64,000 bases of DNA from Streptomyces chromofuscus (GCF_015160875.1 NZ_CP063374.1:7009501-7073500), one strand, 5' to 3'. Counted from the first letter of the stretch, positions 43,667 to 53,207 are shown. The notes: generated by a model not told the origin, from the sequence alone. A program made the numbers and translations.

Positions 43667-45850
43667 ATGACCGAGAGCACCACCATCCGCTGGGAGCAGG
43701 ACGAGACCGGCGTCGTCACCCTCGTCCTCGACGACCCGGGCCAGTCCGCGAACACCATGAACCGGGCGTTCCGGGACTCCCTCGCCGCGATCACCGACCG
43801 GCTGGAGGCCGAGAAGGACTCCATCCGCGGGATCATCCTCACTTCCGCCAAGAAGACGTTCTTCGCCGGCGGCGACCTGCGCGACCTGATCCGCGTCACC
43901 CCCGAGACGGCGCAGGAGCTGTTCGACGGCGGCCTGGCGATCAAGCGCAACCTGCGCCGCATCGAGACCCTGGGCAAGCCGGTCGTCGCCGCGATGAACG
44001 GCGCCGCCCTGGGCGGCGGTTACGAGATCGCCCTCGCCTGCCACCACCGCGTCGCCCTCGACGCACCCGGCTCCAAGATCGGCTGCCCCGAGGTCACCCT
44101 CGGCCTGCTGCCCGGAGGCGGCGGCGTGGTCCGCACGGTCCGCCTGCTGGGTATCGCCGACGCCCTGCTGAAGGTCCTCCTCCAGGGCACCCAGTACAGC
44201 CCGCGCCGCGCCCTGGAGAACGGCCTGGTCCACGAGGTGGCCGACACCCCGCAGGACATGCTCGCCAAGGCCCGGGCCTTCATCGACGCCCACCCCGAGT
44301 CGCAGCAGCCCTGGGACCGGCCGGGCTACAAGATCCCCGGTGGCACCCCCGCCCACCCGAAGTTCGCGGCCAACCTGCCCGCCTTCCCGGCCAACCTGCG
44401 CAAGCAGACGAACGGCGCCCCCTACCCGGCGCCGCGCAACATTCTCGCGGCCGCCGTCGAGAGCTCGCAGGTCGACTTCGAGACCGCCCAGGTCATCGAG
44501 GCCCGCTACTTCGTGGAGCTGGCCGCCGGTCAGACCTCGAAGAACATGATCCAGGCGTTCTTCTTCGACCTCCAGGCGGTCAACTCCGGCGCCAACCGCC
44601 CCAAGGGCGTCGAGCCCCGCCAGGTGCGCCGGGTCGCCGTCCTCGGCGCCGGGATGATGGGCGCCGGCATCGCCTACTCGTGCGCGCGGGCCGGCATCGA
44701 GGTCGTCCTGAAGGACGTCTCCCTGGAGGCGGCCCTCAAGGGCAAGAACTACTCCGAGAGGCTGTGCGCCAAGGCCGTCGCCAAGGGCCGTACGACGCAG
44801 GAGAAGGCCGACGCGCTGCTCGCCCGCATCACGCCCACCGCCGAGGTCCAGGACCTCGGCGGGTGCGACGCGGTGATCGAGGCCGTCTTCGAGGACACCG
44901 CGCTCAAGCACAAGGTGTTCCAGGAGATCGAGCAGGTCGTGGCGCCGGACGCGCTGCTGTGCTCCAACACCTCCACGCTGCCGATCACCGCCCTCGCCGA
45001 GGGCGTCGAGCGCCAGTCCGACTTCATCGGGCTGCACTTCTTCTCGCCGGTCGACAAGATGCCGCTGGTCGAGATCATCAAGGGCGAACGGACCGGCGAC
45101 GAGGCCCTTGCCCGCGCCTTCGACCTGGTCCGGCAGATCAACAAGACGCCGATCGTGGTCAACGACTCGCGGGGCTTCTTCACCTCCCGGGTCATCGGCC
45201 ACTTCATCAACGAGGGCGTGGCCATGGTCGGCGAGGGCGTCGAGCCCGCGTCCGTCGAACAGGCGGCGGCCCAGGCGGGATACCCGGCCAAGGTGCTGTC
45301 CCTGATGGACGAGCTGACGCTCACCCTGCCGCGCAAGATCCGGGGCGAGACCAGGCGGGCCGTGGAGGAGGCGGGCGGCACCTGGACCCCGCACCCGGCG
45401 GAGGCCGTCATCGACCGCATGGTCGACGAGTTCGGCCGCACCGGCCGCAGCGGCGGCGCCGGCTTCTACGACTACGCGGAGGACGGCAGACGCGCCGGCC
45501 TGTGGCCCGGCCTGCGGGAGCACTTCACGCGCGCGGGCACCGAGATCCCCTTCCGGGACATGCAGGAGCGGATGCTCTTCTCCGAGGCGCTGGACACGGT
45601 CCGGCTGCTGGAGGAGGGCGTGCTGACGTCGGTCGCCGACGCCAACATCGGCTCCGTCCTCGGCATCGGCTTCCCCGGCTGGACCGGCGGCGTCCTGCAG
45701 TACATCAACGGCTACGAAGGGGGCCTGCCCGGCTTCGTGGCCCGCGCGCGGGAGCTCGCCGAGCGCTACGGGGACCGCTTCACCCCGCCGGCGCTGCTGG
45801 TGGAGAAGGCCGAGAAGGGCGAGCGGTTCACCGACTCAGCCCGTTCCTGA
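43667..45850 (+). CDS. fadB: FadB/FadJ multifunctional beta-oxidation enzyme
   Basis: A 727-residue fusion. The N-terminal part (about 1-300) is enoyl-CoA hydratase/isomerase (FFAGGDLRDL, NGAALGGGYEIALACHHR, GCPEVTLGLLPGGGG with catalytic Glu). The central part (about 325-505) is 3-hydroxyacyl-CoA dehydrogenase NAD-binding (VAVLGAGMMGAGIAY, HFFSPVDKMPLVEI), followed by two C-terminal dehydrogenase domains (GFFTSRVI and onward). With the thiolase it forms the beta-oxidation complex. ATG at 43667 follows GGAGAAG. Its 3' end overlaps the convergent MerR gene by 15 bp. Confidence 0.95.
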   Translation: MTESTTIRWEQDETGVVTLVLDDPGQSANTMNRAFRDSLAAITDRLEAEKDSIRGIILTSAKKTFFAGGDLRDLIRVTPETAQELFDGGLAIKRNLRRIETLGKPVVAAMNGAALGGGYEIALACHHRVALDAPGSKIGCPEVTLGLLPGGGGVVRTVRLLGIADALLKVLLQGTQYSPRRALENGLVHEVADTPQDMLAKARAFIDAHPESQQPWDRPGYKIPGGTPAHPKFAANLPAFPANLRKQTNGAPYPAPRNILAAAVESSQVDFETAQVIEARYFVELAAGQTSKNMIQAFFFDLQAVNSGANRPKGVEPRQVRRVAVLGAGMMGAGIAYSCARAGIEVVLKDVSLEAALKGKNYSERLCAKAVAKGRTTQEKADALLARITPTAEVQDLGGCDAVIEAVFEDTALKHKVFQEIEQVVAPDALLCSNTSTLPITALAEGVERQSDFIGLHFFSPVDKMPLVEIIKGERTGDEALARAFDLVRQINKTPIVVNDSRGFFTSRVIGHFINEGVAMVGEGVEPASVEQAAAQAGYPAKVLSLMDELTLTLPRKIRGETRRAVEEAGGTWTPHPAEAVIDRMVDEFGRTGRSGGAGFYDYAEDGRRAGLWPGLREHFTRAGTEIPFRDMQERMLFSEALDTVRLLEEGVLTSVADANIGSVLGIGFPGWTGGVLQYINGYEGGLPGFVARARELAERYGDRFTPPALLVEKAEKGERFTDSARS

Positions 45851-46543
45851 CCCCGTGAGCCACTCGCCCAGCTCCTCCTTCAGCGACCGCTGGAAGGTCG
45901 TCAGGAGCGCCTGCACCACCAAGGGGTGCATGTGCGCGGAGAGGGACTTCACGTCCCGCGCCCCCCGCTCCGACACCTCGCCGCGGAAGAGCTGGGCGAG
46001 CTCGCCGGCCGCGGCGCGCGAATGTTCGACGAGAACCTCGCGCGCCGCCAGGATCGCCTCCTGGGAGAGCGGCACGTCCAGCAGCCGGACGCCGAGCCGC
46101 AGCAGACCGAGGTCGACGTCGTACGCGCCGCCGTCCGCGGGCCGCACCACGTCCATCGCGGCCAGCCGCTCGACGTCGCCGTCGGCCAGGGGCCGCCCCG
46201 CCCGCCGGTCCAGCTCCGGACGCGTCACCGTCTCGACCGCGTCCGGAGCCCAGGAGGCCACGACCGCCCGGTGGATCGCCAGGTCGTGGGCGCTGAGGTC
46301 CGGCGGCAGCTGCCGCAGATAGCGCTCGATGGCCGCGAGCGTCATGCCCTGCCGCTGCAACTCCTCGATGAGCTCCAGCCGGGCCAGGTGCTCCCTGCCG
46401 TAGCGACCCACCCGGCGCGGCCCGATCTCCGGCGGCGGCAGCAGGCCCTTGCTGCCGTAGAAACGCACGGTACGCACCGTGACGCCCGCCCGCGCGGCCA
46501 GCTCGTCGATCGTGAGGGTCGGCTCCTCGGTGTCGGTCGTCAT
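45836..46543 (-). CDS. MerR-family regulator of the fad operon
   Basis: A 235-residue regulator. The N-terminal winged helix reads LTIDELAARAGVTVRTVRFYGSKGLLPPP (residues 10-38). A C-terminal helical region of about 140 residues probably senses an acyl-CoA-like ligand. ATG at 46543 has no ribosome site; GATACT, a good -10 element, is only 7 bp upstream, so the mRNA is probably leaderless. The shared 21-bp operator before this gene and the CoA-transferase gene suggests it controls itself and the operon. Confidence 0.87.
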   Translation of the reverse strand: MTTDTEEPTLTIDELAARAGVTVRTVRFYGSKGLLPPPEIGPRRVGRYGREHLARLELIEELQRQGMTLAAIERYLRQLPPDLSAHDLAIHRAVVASWAPDAVETVTRPELDRRAGRPLADGDVERLAAMDVVRPADGGAYDVDLGLLRLGVRLLDVPLSQEAILAAREVLVEHSRAAAGELAQLFRGEVSERGARDVKSLSAHMHPLVVQALLTTFQRSLKEELGEWLTGSGTG

Positions 46544-46558
46544 GCGCAGCAGTATCGC

Positions 46559-46579
46559 TGTCCCACCAGTTGTGTGACA
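46559..46579. promoter_or_regulatory. MerR operator, regulator promoter
   Basis: TGTCCCA and TGTGACA flank CCAGTTG, matching the element at 41180-41200 in all core bases but one. On the reverse strand GATACT (46550-46555) follows as the likely -10 of the MerR gene. Confidence 0.7.
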
Positions 46580-46648
46580 CCTCGCACGCCCCCTGTGAGG
46601 GACCGGGGACGATCGTGAAACGGCCGTGCGCCGACGGAGTGAGAAGCA

Positions 46649-46960
46649 ATGCTGCGAGACGTGGCGGGCCTGGTGCGGCGGCCGCACTTCCGCCTCCCCG
46701 GCAACCCGGTCACGGAGCTCGCCACGATCGCCTTCCTGCTGGCCTGCCCCGGCATGCTGTGGAACGACCCCGAGGCCGGCCGCAAGACCCTGCTGCCCGC
46801 CTACGGTGGCGTCATGTCGGAGATCGACACGGCGTCTCGGGCGTGTGCGCGCCGAAGGGGCACGGGGAACTGCGCGACCAGCCACACACGTCCCGCAGAC
46901 GCCCACCGCCCGCAGGCCCACGGCCACAGAGCCAGGCGCCCCCTTGAGCGGAGCGGATAG
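46649..46960 (+). CDS. Hypothetical small protein, doubtful
   Basis: A 103-residue frame opening with ATG at 46649 behind GAGAAG. The first 55 residues have natural codon use and one hydrophobic stretch (ELATIAFLLACPGMLW). The remainder crosses a common Streptomyces intergenic element and looks non-coding, so the true gene may be broken or shorter. No family recognised. Confidence 0.3.
   Translation: MLRDVAGLVRRPHFRLPGNPVTELATIAFLLACPGMLWNDPEAGRKTLLPAYGGVMSEIDTASRACARRRGTGNCATSHTRPADAHRPQAHGHRARRPLERSG
46848..46915. repeat. Common Streptomyces intergenic element
   Basis: The run GGGCACGGGGAACTGCGCG followed by ACCAGCCACACACG and CCCGCAG is very like an element I know from many Streptomyces intergenic regions (GGGCGCGGGGAACTGCGCGA type). 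It lies in the 530-bp gap between the MerR gene and the PfkB gene. Confidence 0.55.
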
Positions 46961-47075
46961 GCTGCGGCCTGGCCGGTGGCAGGTGGTCCCGTGTGGAGCC
47001 TCTCGTCGTCGGCCGGCTGGTGCGGCAGGGGATCCCCGTGACGGTGTACGACCACGGGGCGGACGGGAGTCGGGC

Positions 47076-47978
47076 GTGAACACGGACGTTCTCGTGCTGG
47101 GCGGCGCGGGCGTGGACACCATCGTGTACGTGCCGGAGATGCCCCTGCCCTACGCCGACAGCTACATGATCGACTCCGGCATCCGCACCCGCGCGGGCCA
47201 GACCGGCGACTTCGTCGCCCTCGGCCTCGGCGCGCTGGGCCTGCGCACCCACCACCTCGACCTGCTCGGCGACGACCCCGAGGGCGACCTGGTCCGGGCC
47301 CTGCACCACGCGAAGGGCATCGCCCTCACCGCGATCCCGCAGCCCGCCGGCACCAAACGCGCGGTCAACCTCGTCGGCCCCGACGGCCGGCGCCTGTCCC
47401 TGTACGACACGAGCCGCTCGCACGCCGGCGACCGGCTCCCCGAGGCGACCGTCCGGGCGCTGGCGCGGTCCAGCCGCCACGTGCACGTGTCCATCACCCA
47501 TCCCTGCGCCCACGCCCTGCCCGTCCTGCGCGAGACCGGCGTGCCCCTCTCCACCGACCTGCACGACTGGGACGGCGAGAACCCCTACCACGAGCCCTTC
47601 GCCCTCGCCGCGGACATCGTCTTCCTCTCCGCCGCCGCCCTCACCGACCCCGAGCGCACCATGCGCCGCATCGTCGAGCACGGCCGCGCGCACACGGTCG
47701 TCGCCACCGCCGGCGCCGACGGCGCGTACCTCCTCACCGACGGCGACCTGACGCGCGTCCCGGCGGTCCCGCCCCCCGCGCCGGTGGTGGACTCCAACGG
47801 CGCGGGAGACGCCTTCGCCGCGGCCTTCCTCTTCGGCCACCTGGGCGGCGCACCACCCCGCCGATGCGCCCTGTACGGCGCGGTGGCCGGTGCCCATGCG
47901 TGCACGGTGCCGTCCACCGAGGCCGAGGCGATAGGGCGGGCCGAACTCCTCGAGCGCGCAGCCGCGCTGCCGCACTGA
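47076..47978 (+). CDS. PfkB-family carbohydrate kinase
   Basis: A 300-residue ribokinase-fold sugar kinase. The start VLVLGGAGVDTIVYVPEMP and the C-terminal signature DSNGAGDAFAAAFLFG (family DTxGAGD, here Asn for Thr/Cys) are seen, with the catalytic Asp in GAGD. Substrate unknown. GTG at 47076 overlaps the TGA of a 28-codon frame that starts with GTG at 46993 and ends VYDHGADGSRA; that frame may be a translated leader or chance. Alone in the region. Confidence 0.85.
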   Translation: MNTDVLVLGGAGVDTIVYVPEMPLPYADSYMIDSGIRTRAGQTGDFVALGLGALGLRTHHLDLLGDDPEGDLVRALHHAKGIALTAIPQPAGTKRAVNLVGPDGRRLSLYDTSRSHAGDRLPEATVRALARSSRHVHVSITHPCAHALPVLRETGVPLSTDLHDWDGENPYHEPFALAADIVFLSAAALTDPERTMRRIVEHGRAHTVVATAGADGAYLLTDGDLTRVPAVPPPAPVVDSNGAGDAFAAAFLFGHLGGAPPRRCALYGAVAGAHACTVPSTEAEAIGRAELLERAAALPH

Positions 47979-48076
47979 AGAGGCCGACGGCACCCGCCCT
48001 GCCGCTCGCTCGCTGCTTGTTCCGCCGGAGAAGGGGTACACGGCGGTGAACGACGGGGCGTGGAAGTGCCCGTCCC

Positions 48077-48445
48077 GTGGAACAGAGGCAGCGTGAGAGC
48101 AGTGCGCCGAACGGGAACGCTGGGGTCGGCGGTGTTCGGCAGGCGGTCTTCTCCCGCTCGCTCGGTCTGGTGATGGGCGCGATTTTCGCATTGTCCTGGC
48201 TGGTGCAGGCGACCGCCGGAGTCGCCGCGTACAACGAGCGGCAACTCAGACAACTCCAGGCGCCCATCGGTTGGGGCGAATATCTGGGCTCGGCCGATTT
48301 CTGGAGCAGAACCCTGCAGAACCGGCAGTCCGAGTTCCTGGCGGTCGCCTCGATGGCCATTCTCTCCGTCTACCTCCGCCAGCGCGGCTCGCCCGAATCC
48401 AAACCGGTCGGTGCGCCCCATGCGTCGACGGGAGTCGAGGGGTGA
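48077..48445 (+). CDS. DUF6766-like small membrane protein
   Basis: A 122-residue membrane protein with two predicted helices (about 28-50, LGLVMGAIFALSWLVQATAGV, and about 87-102). The segments YNERQLRQLQAPIGWGEYL, DFWSRTLQNRQSEFL and YLRQRGSPESK match the DUF6766 family as I remember it. Family members are often longer, so this may be a short version. GTG at 48077 has GGAAG upstream. It converges on the M1 peptidase gene. Confidence 0.7.
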   Translation: MEQRQRESSAPNGNAGVGGVRQAVFSRSLGLVMGAIFALSWLVQATAGVAAYNERQLRQLQAPIGWGEYLGSADFWSRTLQNRQSEFLAVASMAILSVYLRQRGSPESKPVGAPHASTGVEG

Positions 48446-48448
48446 GCC

Positions 48449-49966
48449 CTATTCGGCGTGGCCGTGATCGTGTACGCCGTTGGTCGCCGCGATCTTCTTC
48501 CACGACCTCGGCTGCTCCACGGCCGCCCTCGCTCCCGGTGCCGGGGCGGCGATCGAGGCGTCGCGCGCCGCCGGCGCCCCCGGCTTCGACGGCTGGAACA
48601 GCCACGTGTCGAACAGCGCGGTCAGCCGCTTCCCGGAGACCCGCTCCGCGTACCCGCGGAAGTCGGCCACCGAGGCGTTGCCATGGGCGTACCGCCGTGG
48701 CCAGCCCTCGAGGACGGCGAAGAAGTCCTCGTCGCCGATCCTGTTGCGCAGCGCCTGCAGGGCCAGCGCGCCCCGGTCGTACACGGCCAGGTGGAACTGG
48801 TTCTCCGGCCCCGGGTCACCGGGACGCACCGTCCAGAACGGATCGTCCGCCGGACGCGACGCGTAGACGTAGTCCGCGATCTCCTGCGCGGTCCCCTCGC
48901 CCTCGTGCTCGGACCACAGCCACTGCGCGTACCGGGCGAAGCCCTCGTTGATCCAGATGTCCTTCCACTGGGACACCGACACCAGGTCGCCGTACCACTG
49001 GTGGGCCAGCTCGTGCACGACCACCGACGTGTTCGAACCGGCGGCGAACTGCCGCGGGCTGTAGAAGGGCCGGGTCTGCGTCTCCAGCGCGTACCCGGTG
49101 GTGGTGTTCGGCACGTATCCGCCGAGGGCGTTGTAGGGGTACGGCCCGAAGTAGTCGGTCAGCCAGTCGGCGATCTCCCCGGTCCGCTCGACGCCGGCCC
49201 GCGCCGCGCCGTCGGTGCCGCCCAGATCCCTGCTGTAGGCGTTGACGACCGGGATGCCGCCGTCCGTGGTCGCGGTCGTGATGTCGAACCTGCCGACGGC
49301 GAGCGTGGCGAGATAGGTCGCCTGCGGCTTGTCGGACCGCCAGCTGTAGCGGGTCCACCCGGCCCGTGAACCCGTCGACTGCAGCGTGCCGTTGGAGATG
49401 GCCTGGCTGCCGTCCGGCACCTGCACCGAGACGTCGTACGTGGCCTTGTCCAGCGGATGGTCGTTGCTCGGGAACCACCACCACGCCGACTCGGGCTCAC
49501 CGGCCGCGACCCCGCCGTCCGGCGTCCGCAGCCAGCTGGTGAAGCCGTACGCCCGCTTCGACGACGGTACCCCGCTGTAGCGCACCACCACGGTGACGGA
49601 CGCATCCTTGGCCAGGGGTTTGCTCGGCGTGATCTCCAGTTCGTGCTCGCCCGAGGTCGCGAAGACGGCCCTCGCTCCGTTGACGCGCACCTCGCTGACG
49701 TCCAGCAGGAAATCCAGGTTGAACCGCGACAGGTCCTGCGTGGTGCGGGCCAGGAGGGTCGCCGTGCCTTCCAGCCGGTCCTCCGCGGGCTGGTACTTCA
49801 GCCGGAGGTCGTAGTGGGAGACGTCGTAACCGCCGTTGCCGTACGCCGGGTAGTAGGGGTCGCCGACACCCGGAGCGCCGGGGGAGTGGCTCGCGGCCGA
49901 TGCAGGGACCGCCAGCAGCAGGGAGGCGGCGGCGAGCGCGCCCGGCGTCGTGATTCTGCGGTGCAC
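48449..49966 (-). CDS. Secreted M1 metallopeptidase
   Basis: A 505-residue exported aminopeptidase-like enzyme. Residues 1-25 are a signal peptide. The N-terminal beta domain covers 45-230, and the thermolysin-like domain follows with zinc ligands His318 and His322 (HELAHQW), catalytic Glu319 and zinc-binding Glu341 (NEGFARY). GYALETQ takes the place of the GAMEN exopeptidase motif. The ERAP-like C-terminal domain is missing, so it is the short secreted form common in Streptomyces. GTG at 49966 has GGAG upstream. Confidence 0.92.
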   Translation of the reverse strand: MHRRITTPGALAAASLLLAVPASAASHSPGAPGVGDPYYPAYGNGGYDVSHYDLRLKYQPAEDRLEGTATLLARTTQDLSRFNLDFLLDVSEVRVNGARAVFATSGEHELEITPSKPLAKDASVTVVVRYSGVPSSKRAYGFTSWLRTPDGGVAAGEPESAWWWFPSNDHPLDKATYDVSVQVPDGSQAISNGTLQSTGSRAGWTRYSWRSDKPQATYLATLAVGRFDITTATTDGGIPVVNAYSRDLGGTDGAARAGVERTGEIADWLTDYFGPYPYNALGGYVPNTTTGYALETQTRPFYSPRQFAAGSNTSVVVHELAHQWYGDLVSVSQWKDIWINEGFARYAQWLWSEHEGEGTAQEIADYVYASRPADDPFWTVRPGDPGPENQFHLAVYDRGALALQALRNRIGDEDFFAVLEGWPRRYAHGNASVADFRGYAERVSGKRLTALFDTWLFQPSKPGAPAARDASIAAPAPGARAAVEQPRSWKKIAATNGVHDHGHAE

Positions 49967-50170
49967 GGAAACTCCGAGTCGTGGGGGGGCGAGGGTCCGT
50001 TCGGAGCCTATTCAGGCCCGGCCGTGACTGCCCTGTCCACAACAACCGCTGTCATGAGATCGCCATTCGGCCGTCATGCACCCGGACGGCCCACACCGGT
50101 TTCCGGCCACCCTGAGGTGCACTCAGACGCACCCTTATGCACGGCAGTTGACGGCGGTACCGTCCGGCGC

Positions 50171-52138
50171 ATGCCGACACGTATGCGCCGCACGACCTGG
50201 AGACCGCTCGCGACGGCGGCCACCGCCGCCCTGACGGCCACCCTGCTCACCCCGGCCGCCGCACACGGCGCCCCGCGGGAGAGCCGTCCCGTCTACTCGT
50301 ACGACACCGCCGTCCGTGAGGCCGTCTGGGTGGACACCGGCCTCGACGGCGACGGCGACGGCAGGACCGACCGCGTCGCCGTCGACATCGTCCGCCCGCG
50401 CGAACCCGCCCAGCAGGGCCGCAAGGTGCCGGTCATCATGGAGGCCAGCCCGTACTACTCGTGCTGCGGGCGGGGCAACGAGAGCCAGCGCAAGACGTAC
50501 GACGCCGAGGGCGACATCGTCCGGATGCCGCTGTACTACGACAACTACTTCGTACCGCGCGGCTACGCCTTCGTCGCCGTCGACCTCGCCGGCACCAACC
50601 GGTCCGACGGCTGTGTCGACGTCGGCGGCCGCTCCGACGTCCAGTCCGCGAAGGCCGTCGTCGACTGGCTGAACGGGCGCGGCACGGCCTACACCACCCG
50701 CACCGGCACCGCCAGGGCCGAGGCCGGCTGGACCAACGGCCGGACGGGAATGATCGGCAAGAGCTGGGACGGCACCGTCGCCAACGGCGTCGCCGCCACC
50801 GGCGTCGAGGGCCTGGAGACCATCGTGCCGATCGGCGCCATCTCCTCCTGGTACGACTACTACTTCGCCAAGGGCGCCCCGTTGTACGGCTCCGGCCCCG
50901 ACTGGCTGTCGAACTACGTCAACAGCCCCGACGCCCGCGCCAAGTGCGCCGCCGTCCAGCGGCGACTCGCCGACGGCGCCCCGCGCACCGGCGACTGGAC
51001 GCCGCTGTGGAGCGAACGCGACCACGTGCGGGACGCGAGCAGGGTCAGGGCGAGTGTCTTCCTGGTCCACGGCGCGCAGGACCTCAACGTGCGCATGCAG
51101 CACGTCGGACCGTGGTGGGACGCCCTCGCCAGGAACGGCGTCGAGCGCAAGATCTGGCTCTCCCAGACCGGCCACGTCGACCCGTTCGACTTCCGCCGCG
51201 CCCACTGGGTCGAGACCCTGCACCGCTGGTTCGACCACGAACTGCTCGGCTACGACAACGGCATCGACCGCGAGCCGATGGCCGACATCGAACGCCACCC
51301 CGACCAATGGGTCACGTCGAAGGTCTGGCCGCCACGCGGCACCGACACCGTGCGTCTGAGGCCCGCTCATGGCGCCCGGCCCGGCGTCGGCAGCCTGGGC
51401 CTGCGCGCCGGCCGGGGCACCGAGACCTTCACGGACGACCCGGGGCGCGGCGAGACCGACTGGGCCGCGTGGATCGACCACACCACCCCGGACAAGGCCG
51501 GCTTCGTCACGGGCCCGCTCACCCGCGACCTGCGCCTGTCCGGCTCCTCCGAGGTCACCGTCACCGTGACCCCCAGCACGCCCACGGCCCACCTGTCGGC
51601 CGTCCTCGTGGACCTCGGCCCCGCCACCATCCGCGACTACGCCGACGCCGCCGAGGGCATCACCACCCTGCCCGACCGCACCTGCTGGGGCGCGTCCACC
51701 AGCGGCGACAGCGCCTGCTTCAAGGAGACCGAGGCCAAGAGGACCGACGTCGACCACACCGTCGTCAGCCGCGGCTGGGCCGACCTCGGCAACCACGCCT
51801 CCGACCTGACGGGCCGCCCGCTCACCCCGGGCGAGCGGTACACCATCACCCTCGACCTGGCCGCGACCGACCACGTCGTCCCGGCCGGACACCGGCTGGC
51901 CCTGATCGTCGCGGGCACCGACAAGGACCTGATCGACCCTCCGGCCGACAGGCCGACGCTCGCGCTGGACCTCGCCCGTACCTCCGCCCGGGTCCCGCTG
52001 GCCGGCGGCACGGCGGCGTTCGCCCGGGCCACGGCGGGCACCGCGACGGCCCCGGCCCCGGCGCCGCACGAAACGCTCCGAGGAGTCGACGACGCGCGCC
52101 CCGCCGAGCGCGTGCCCGGCCCCCGCACCACCGACTGA
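50171..52138 (+). CDS. Secreted Xaa-Pro dipeptidyl-peptidase (S15)
   Basis: A 655-residue exported serine peptidase that removes Xaa-Pro dipeptides. Signal peptide at about 1-33. The alpha/beta hydrolase triad by motif is Ser198 (GKSWDGT), Asp304 (GAQDLN) and His335 (TGHVDP). A C-terminal jelly-roll domain (about 380-610) is typical of PepX_C. The last 40 residues are Ala/Pro-rich. It is divergent from the M1 peptidase gene; the two probably share a role in protein feeding. Confidence 0.9.
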   Translation: MPTRMRRTTWRPLATAATAALTATLLTPAAAHGAPRESRPVYSYDTAVREAVWVDTGLDGDGDGRTDRVAVDIVRPREPAQQGRKVPVIMEASPYYSCCGRGNESQRKTYDAEGDIVRMPLYYDNYFVPRGYAFVAVDLAGTNRSDGCVDVGGRSDVQSAKAVVDWLNGRGTAYTTRTGTARAEAGWTNGRTGMIGKSWDGTVANGVAATGVEGLETIVPIGAISSWYDYYFAKGAPLYGSGPDWLSNYVNSPDARAKCAAVQRRLADGAPRTGDWTPLWSERDHVRDASRVRASVFLVHGAQDLNVRMQHVGPWWDALARNGVERKIWLSQTGHVDPFDFRRAHWVETLHRWFDHELLGYDNGIDREPMADIERHPDQWVTSKVWPPRGTDTVRLRPAHGARPGVGSLGLRAGRGTETFTDDPGRGETDWAAWIDHTTPDKAGFVTGPLTRDLRLSGSSEVTVTVTPSTPTAHLSAVLVDLGPATIRDYADAAEGITTLPDRTCWGASTSGDSACFKETEAKRTDVDHTVVSRGWADLGNHASDLTGRPLTPGERYTITLDLAATDHVVPAGHRLALIVAGTDKDLIDPPADRPTLALDLARTSARVPLAGGTAAFARATAGTATAPAPAPHETLRGVDDARPAERVPGPRTTD

Positions 52139-52147
52139 GCCGCCGAA

Positions 52148-52174
52148 AGGCGCCCCTCACCACGAGGGGCGCCT
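52148..52174. terminator. Perfect 11-bp hairpin terminator
   Basis: AGGCGCCCCTC (52148-52158), loop ACCAC, GAGGGGCGCCT (52164-52174) sit between the S15 peptidase stop and the convergent oxidase stop. Probably terminates both. Confidence 0.85.
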
Positions 52175-52187
52175 GCGTCGTCGCGTC

Positions 52188-53153
52188 TCACCCGGAGGCG
52201 GCCGGACCGGCCAGGTCGGCCGCCTCCTCGGCACATCCCCACGCAACGGTCACGCCCGCACCGCCGTGCCCGTAGTGGTGCACCAGCACCCTCCCGTCCG
52301 GCAGCGGTTGGCGCTCCAGCCGGACGGCGTCCCGCACCGGTCGCAGCCCCACCCGGTGCTCCAGCACCCGCGCCCCCGCGATCCCGGGCCGCAGCGCCGC
52401 GCACCGCCGTACGATCGCCTCGGCCACCGCCGGATCGGGCTCGAGCGACCACGCGTCCTGCTGGGAGGTGCCGCCCAGCACCAGCCGCCCCGGATGCGGG
52501 AAGACGTACGCGAGCTCGCCGGAGACGTCCTTGGACACGACCCACGTACGGATCCCGGGGTTCTCCACCACGACCAGCTGGCCGCGCACGGGGCGCACGG
52601 ACGCGTCCGGCACCAGCTCCCGCGCGCCCAGCCCCGTGCAGTTGACCACGACCTGCGCGTCCACCTCCGTGAGCGCCGACACGGTGCGCCGCTCCACCAC
52701 CCCGCCCGCAGCCGCCAACCGCCCCAGCAGCCACGGCAGATAGGTCGACATGTCGATCAGCGGCAGCCGCGCCCACAGCCCCACCGGCCCGGCGTACTCC
52801 TCGGGCGTCGCCGCGCGCAGCGCCTTCAGCCGGCCCGCCGCCCAGGAGCCCGTCTCGTCCAGGCCCGTCTCACCCATGACCCCTTCGACCAGGCGTACGC
52901 CGGTGGACTCGGGGCGCTCGGCCAGCTCCTCGTAGACGACCAGGGAGCGCAGCGCCCAGCCGCGCGCCGCCTCGGTCGGCTCGATGCGGTAGGGCCACCA
53001 CAGCGCGCCCGCGACCGCCGAGGTGGTGCGCTCGGCGGGGTCCCGCGTCCACACCCGCACCCGCCGGCCCCGCTCGGCCAGCACCACGGCCGTGGTCAGC
53101 CCGATGACACCCCCGCCGACGACGATCACGTCGCCCTTCGCGTCGCTGCTCAT
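52188..53153 (-). CDS. D-amino acid oxidase
   Basis: A 321-residue FAD oxidase. Dinucleotide fold VIVVGGGVIGLTTAVVLAERG (residues 9-29), ALWWPYR, a substrate-binding region and the C-terminal GLRPVRD and HHYGHGGAGVTVAWG segments match D-amino acid oxidase (DAAO/DASPO). It turns D-amino acids into keto acids with H2O2. ATG at 53153. Cytosolic in bacteria. Confidence 0.9.
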   Translation of the reverse strand: MSSDAKGDVIVVGGGVIGLTTAVVLAERGRRVRVWTRDPAERTTSAVAGALWWPYRIEPTEAARGWALRSLVVYEELAERPESTGVRLVEGVMGETGLDETGSWAAGRLKALRAATPEEYAGPVGLWARLPLIDMSTYLPWLLGRLAAAGGVVERRTVSALTEVDAQVVVNCTGLGARELVPDASVRPVRGQLVVVENPGIRTWVVSKDVSGELAYVFPHPGRLVLGGTSQQDAWSLEPDPAVAEAIVRRCAALRPGIAGARVLEHRVGLRPVRDAVRLERQPLPDGRVLVHHYGHGGAGVTVAWGCAEEAADLAGPAASG

Positions 53154-53207
53154 GCGGGGACGGTAGCGGAATGTGTCATGCTGCGATCAGAGTGCCGTAA
53201 CTGTGGG

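Noticed and set aside
42401..45523. Very long reverse-strand open frame over the thiolase and fadB genes
   Set aside because: It is a shadow produced by high GC content. The forward genes have clear motifs and proper starts.
43585..45858. Second long forward frame over fadB
   Set aside because: Arg/Pro/Gly-rich composition without motifs; a frame shadow of fadB.
46993..47079. 28-codon frame overlapping the PfkB start
   Set aside because: It could be a leader peptide, but there is no clear ribosome site or known family. Mentioned only with the PfkB gene.
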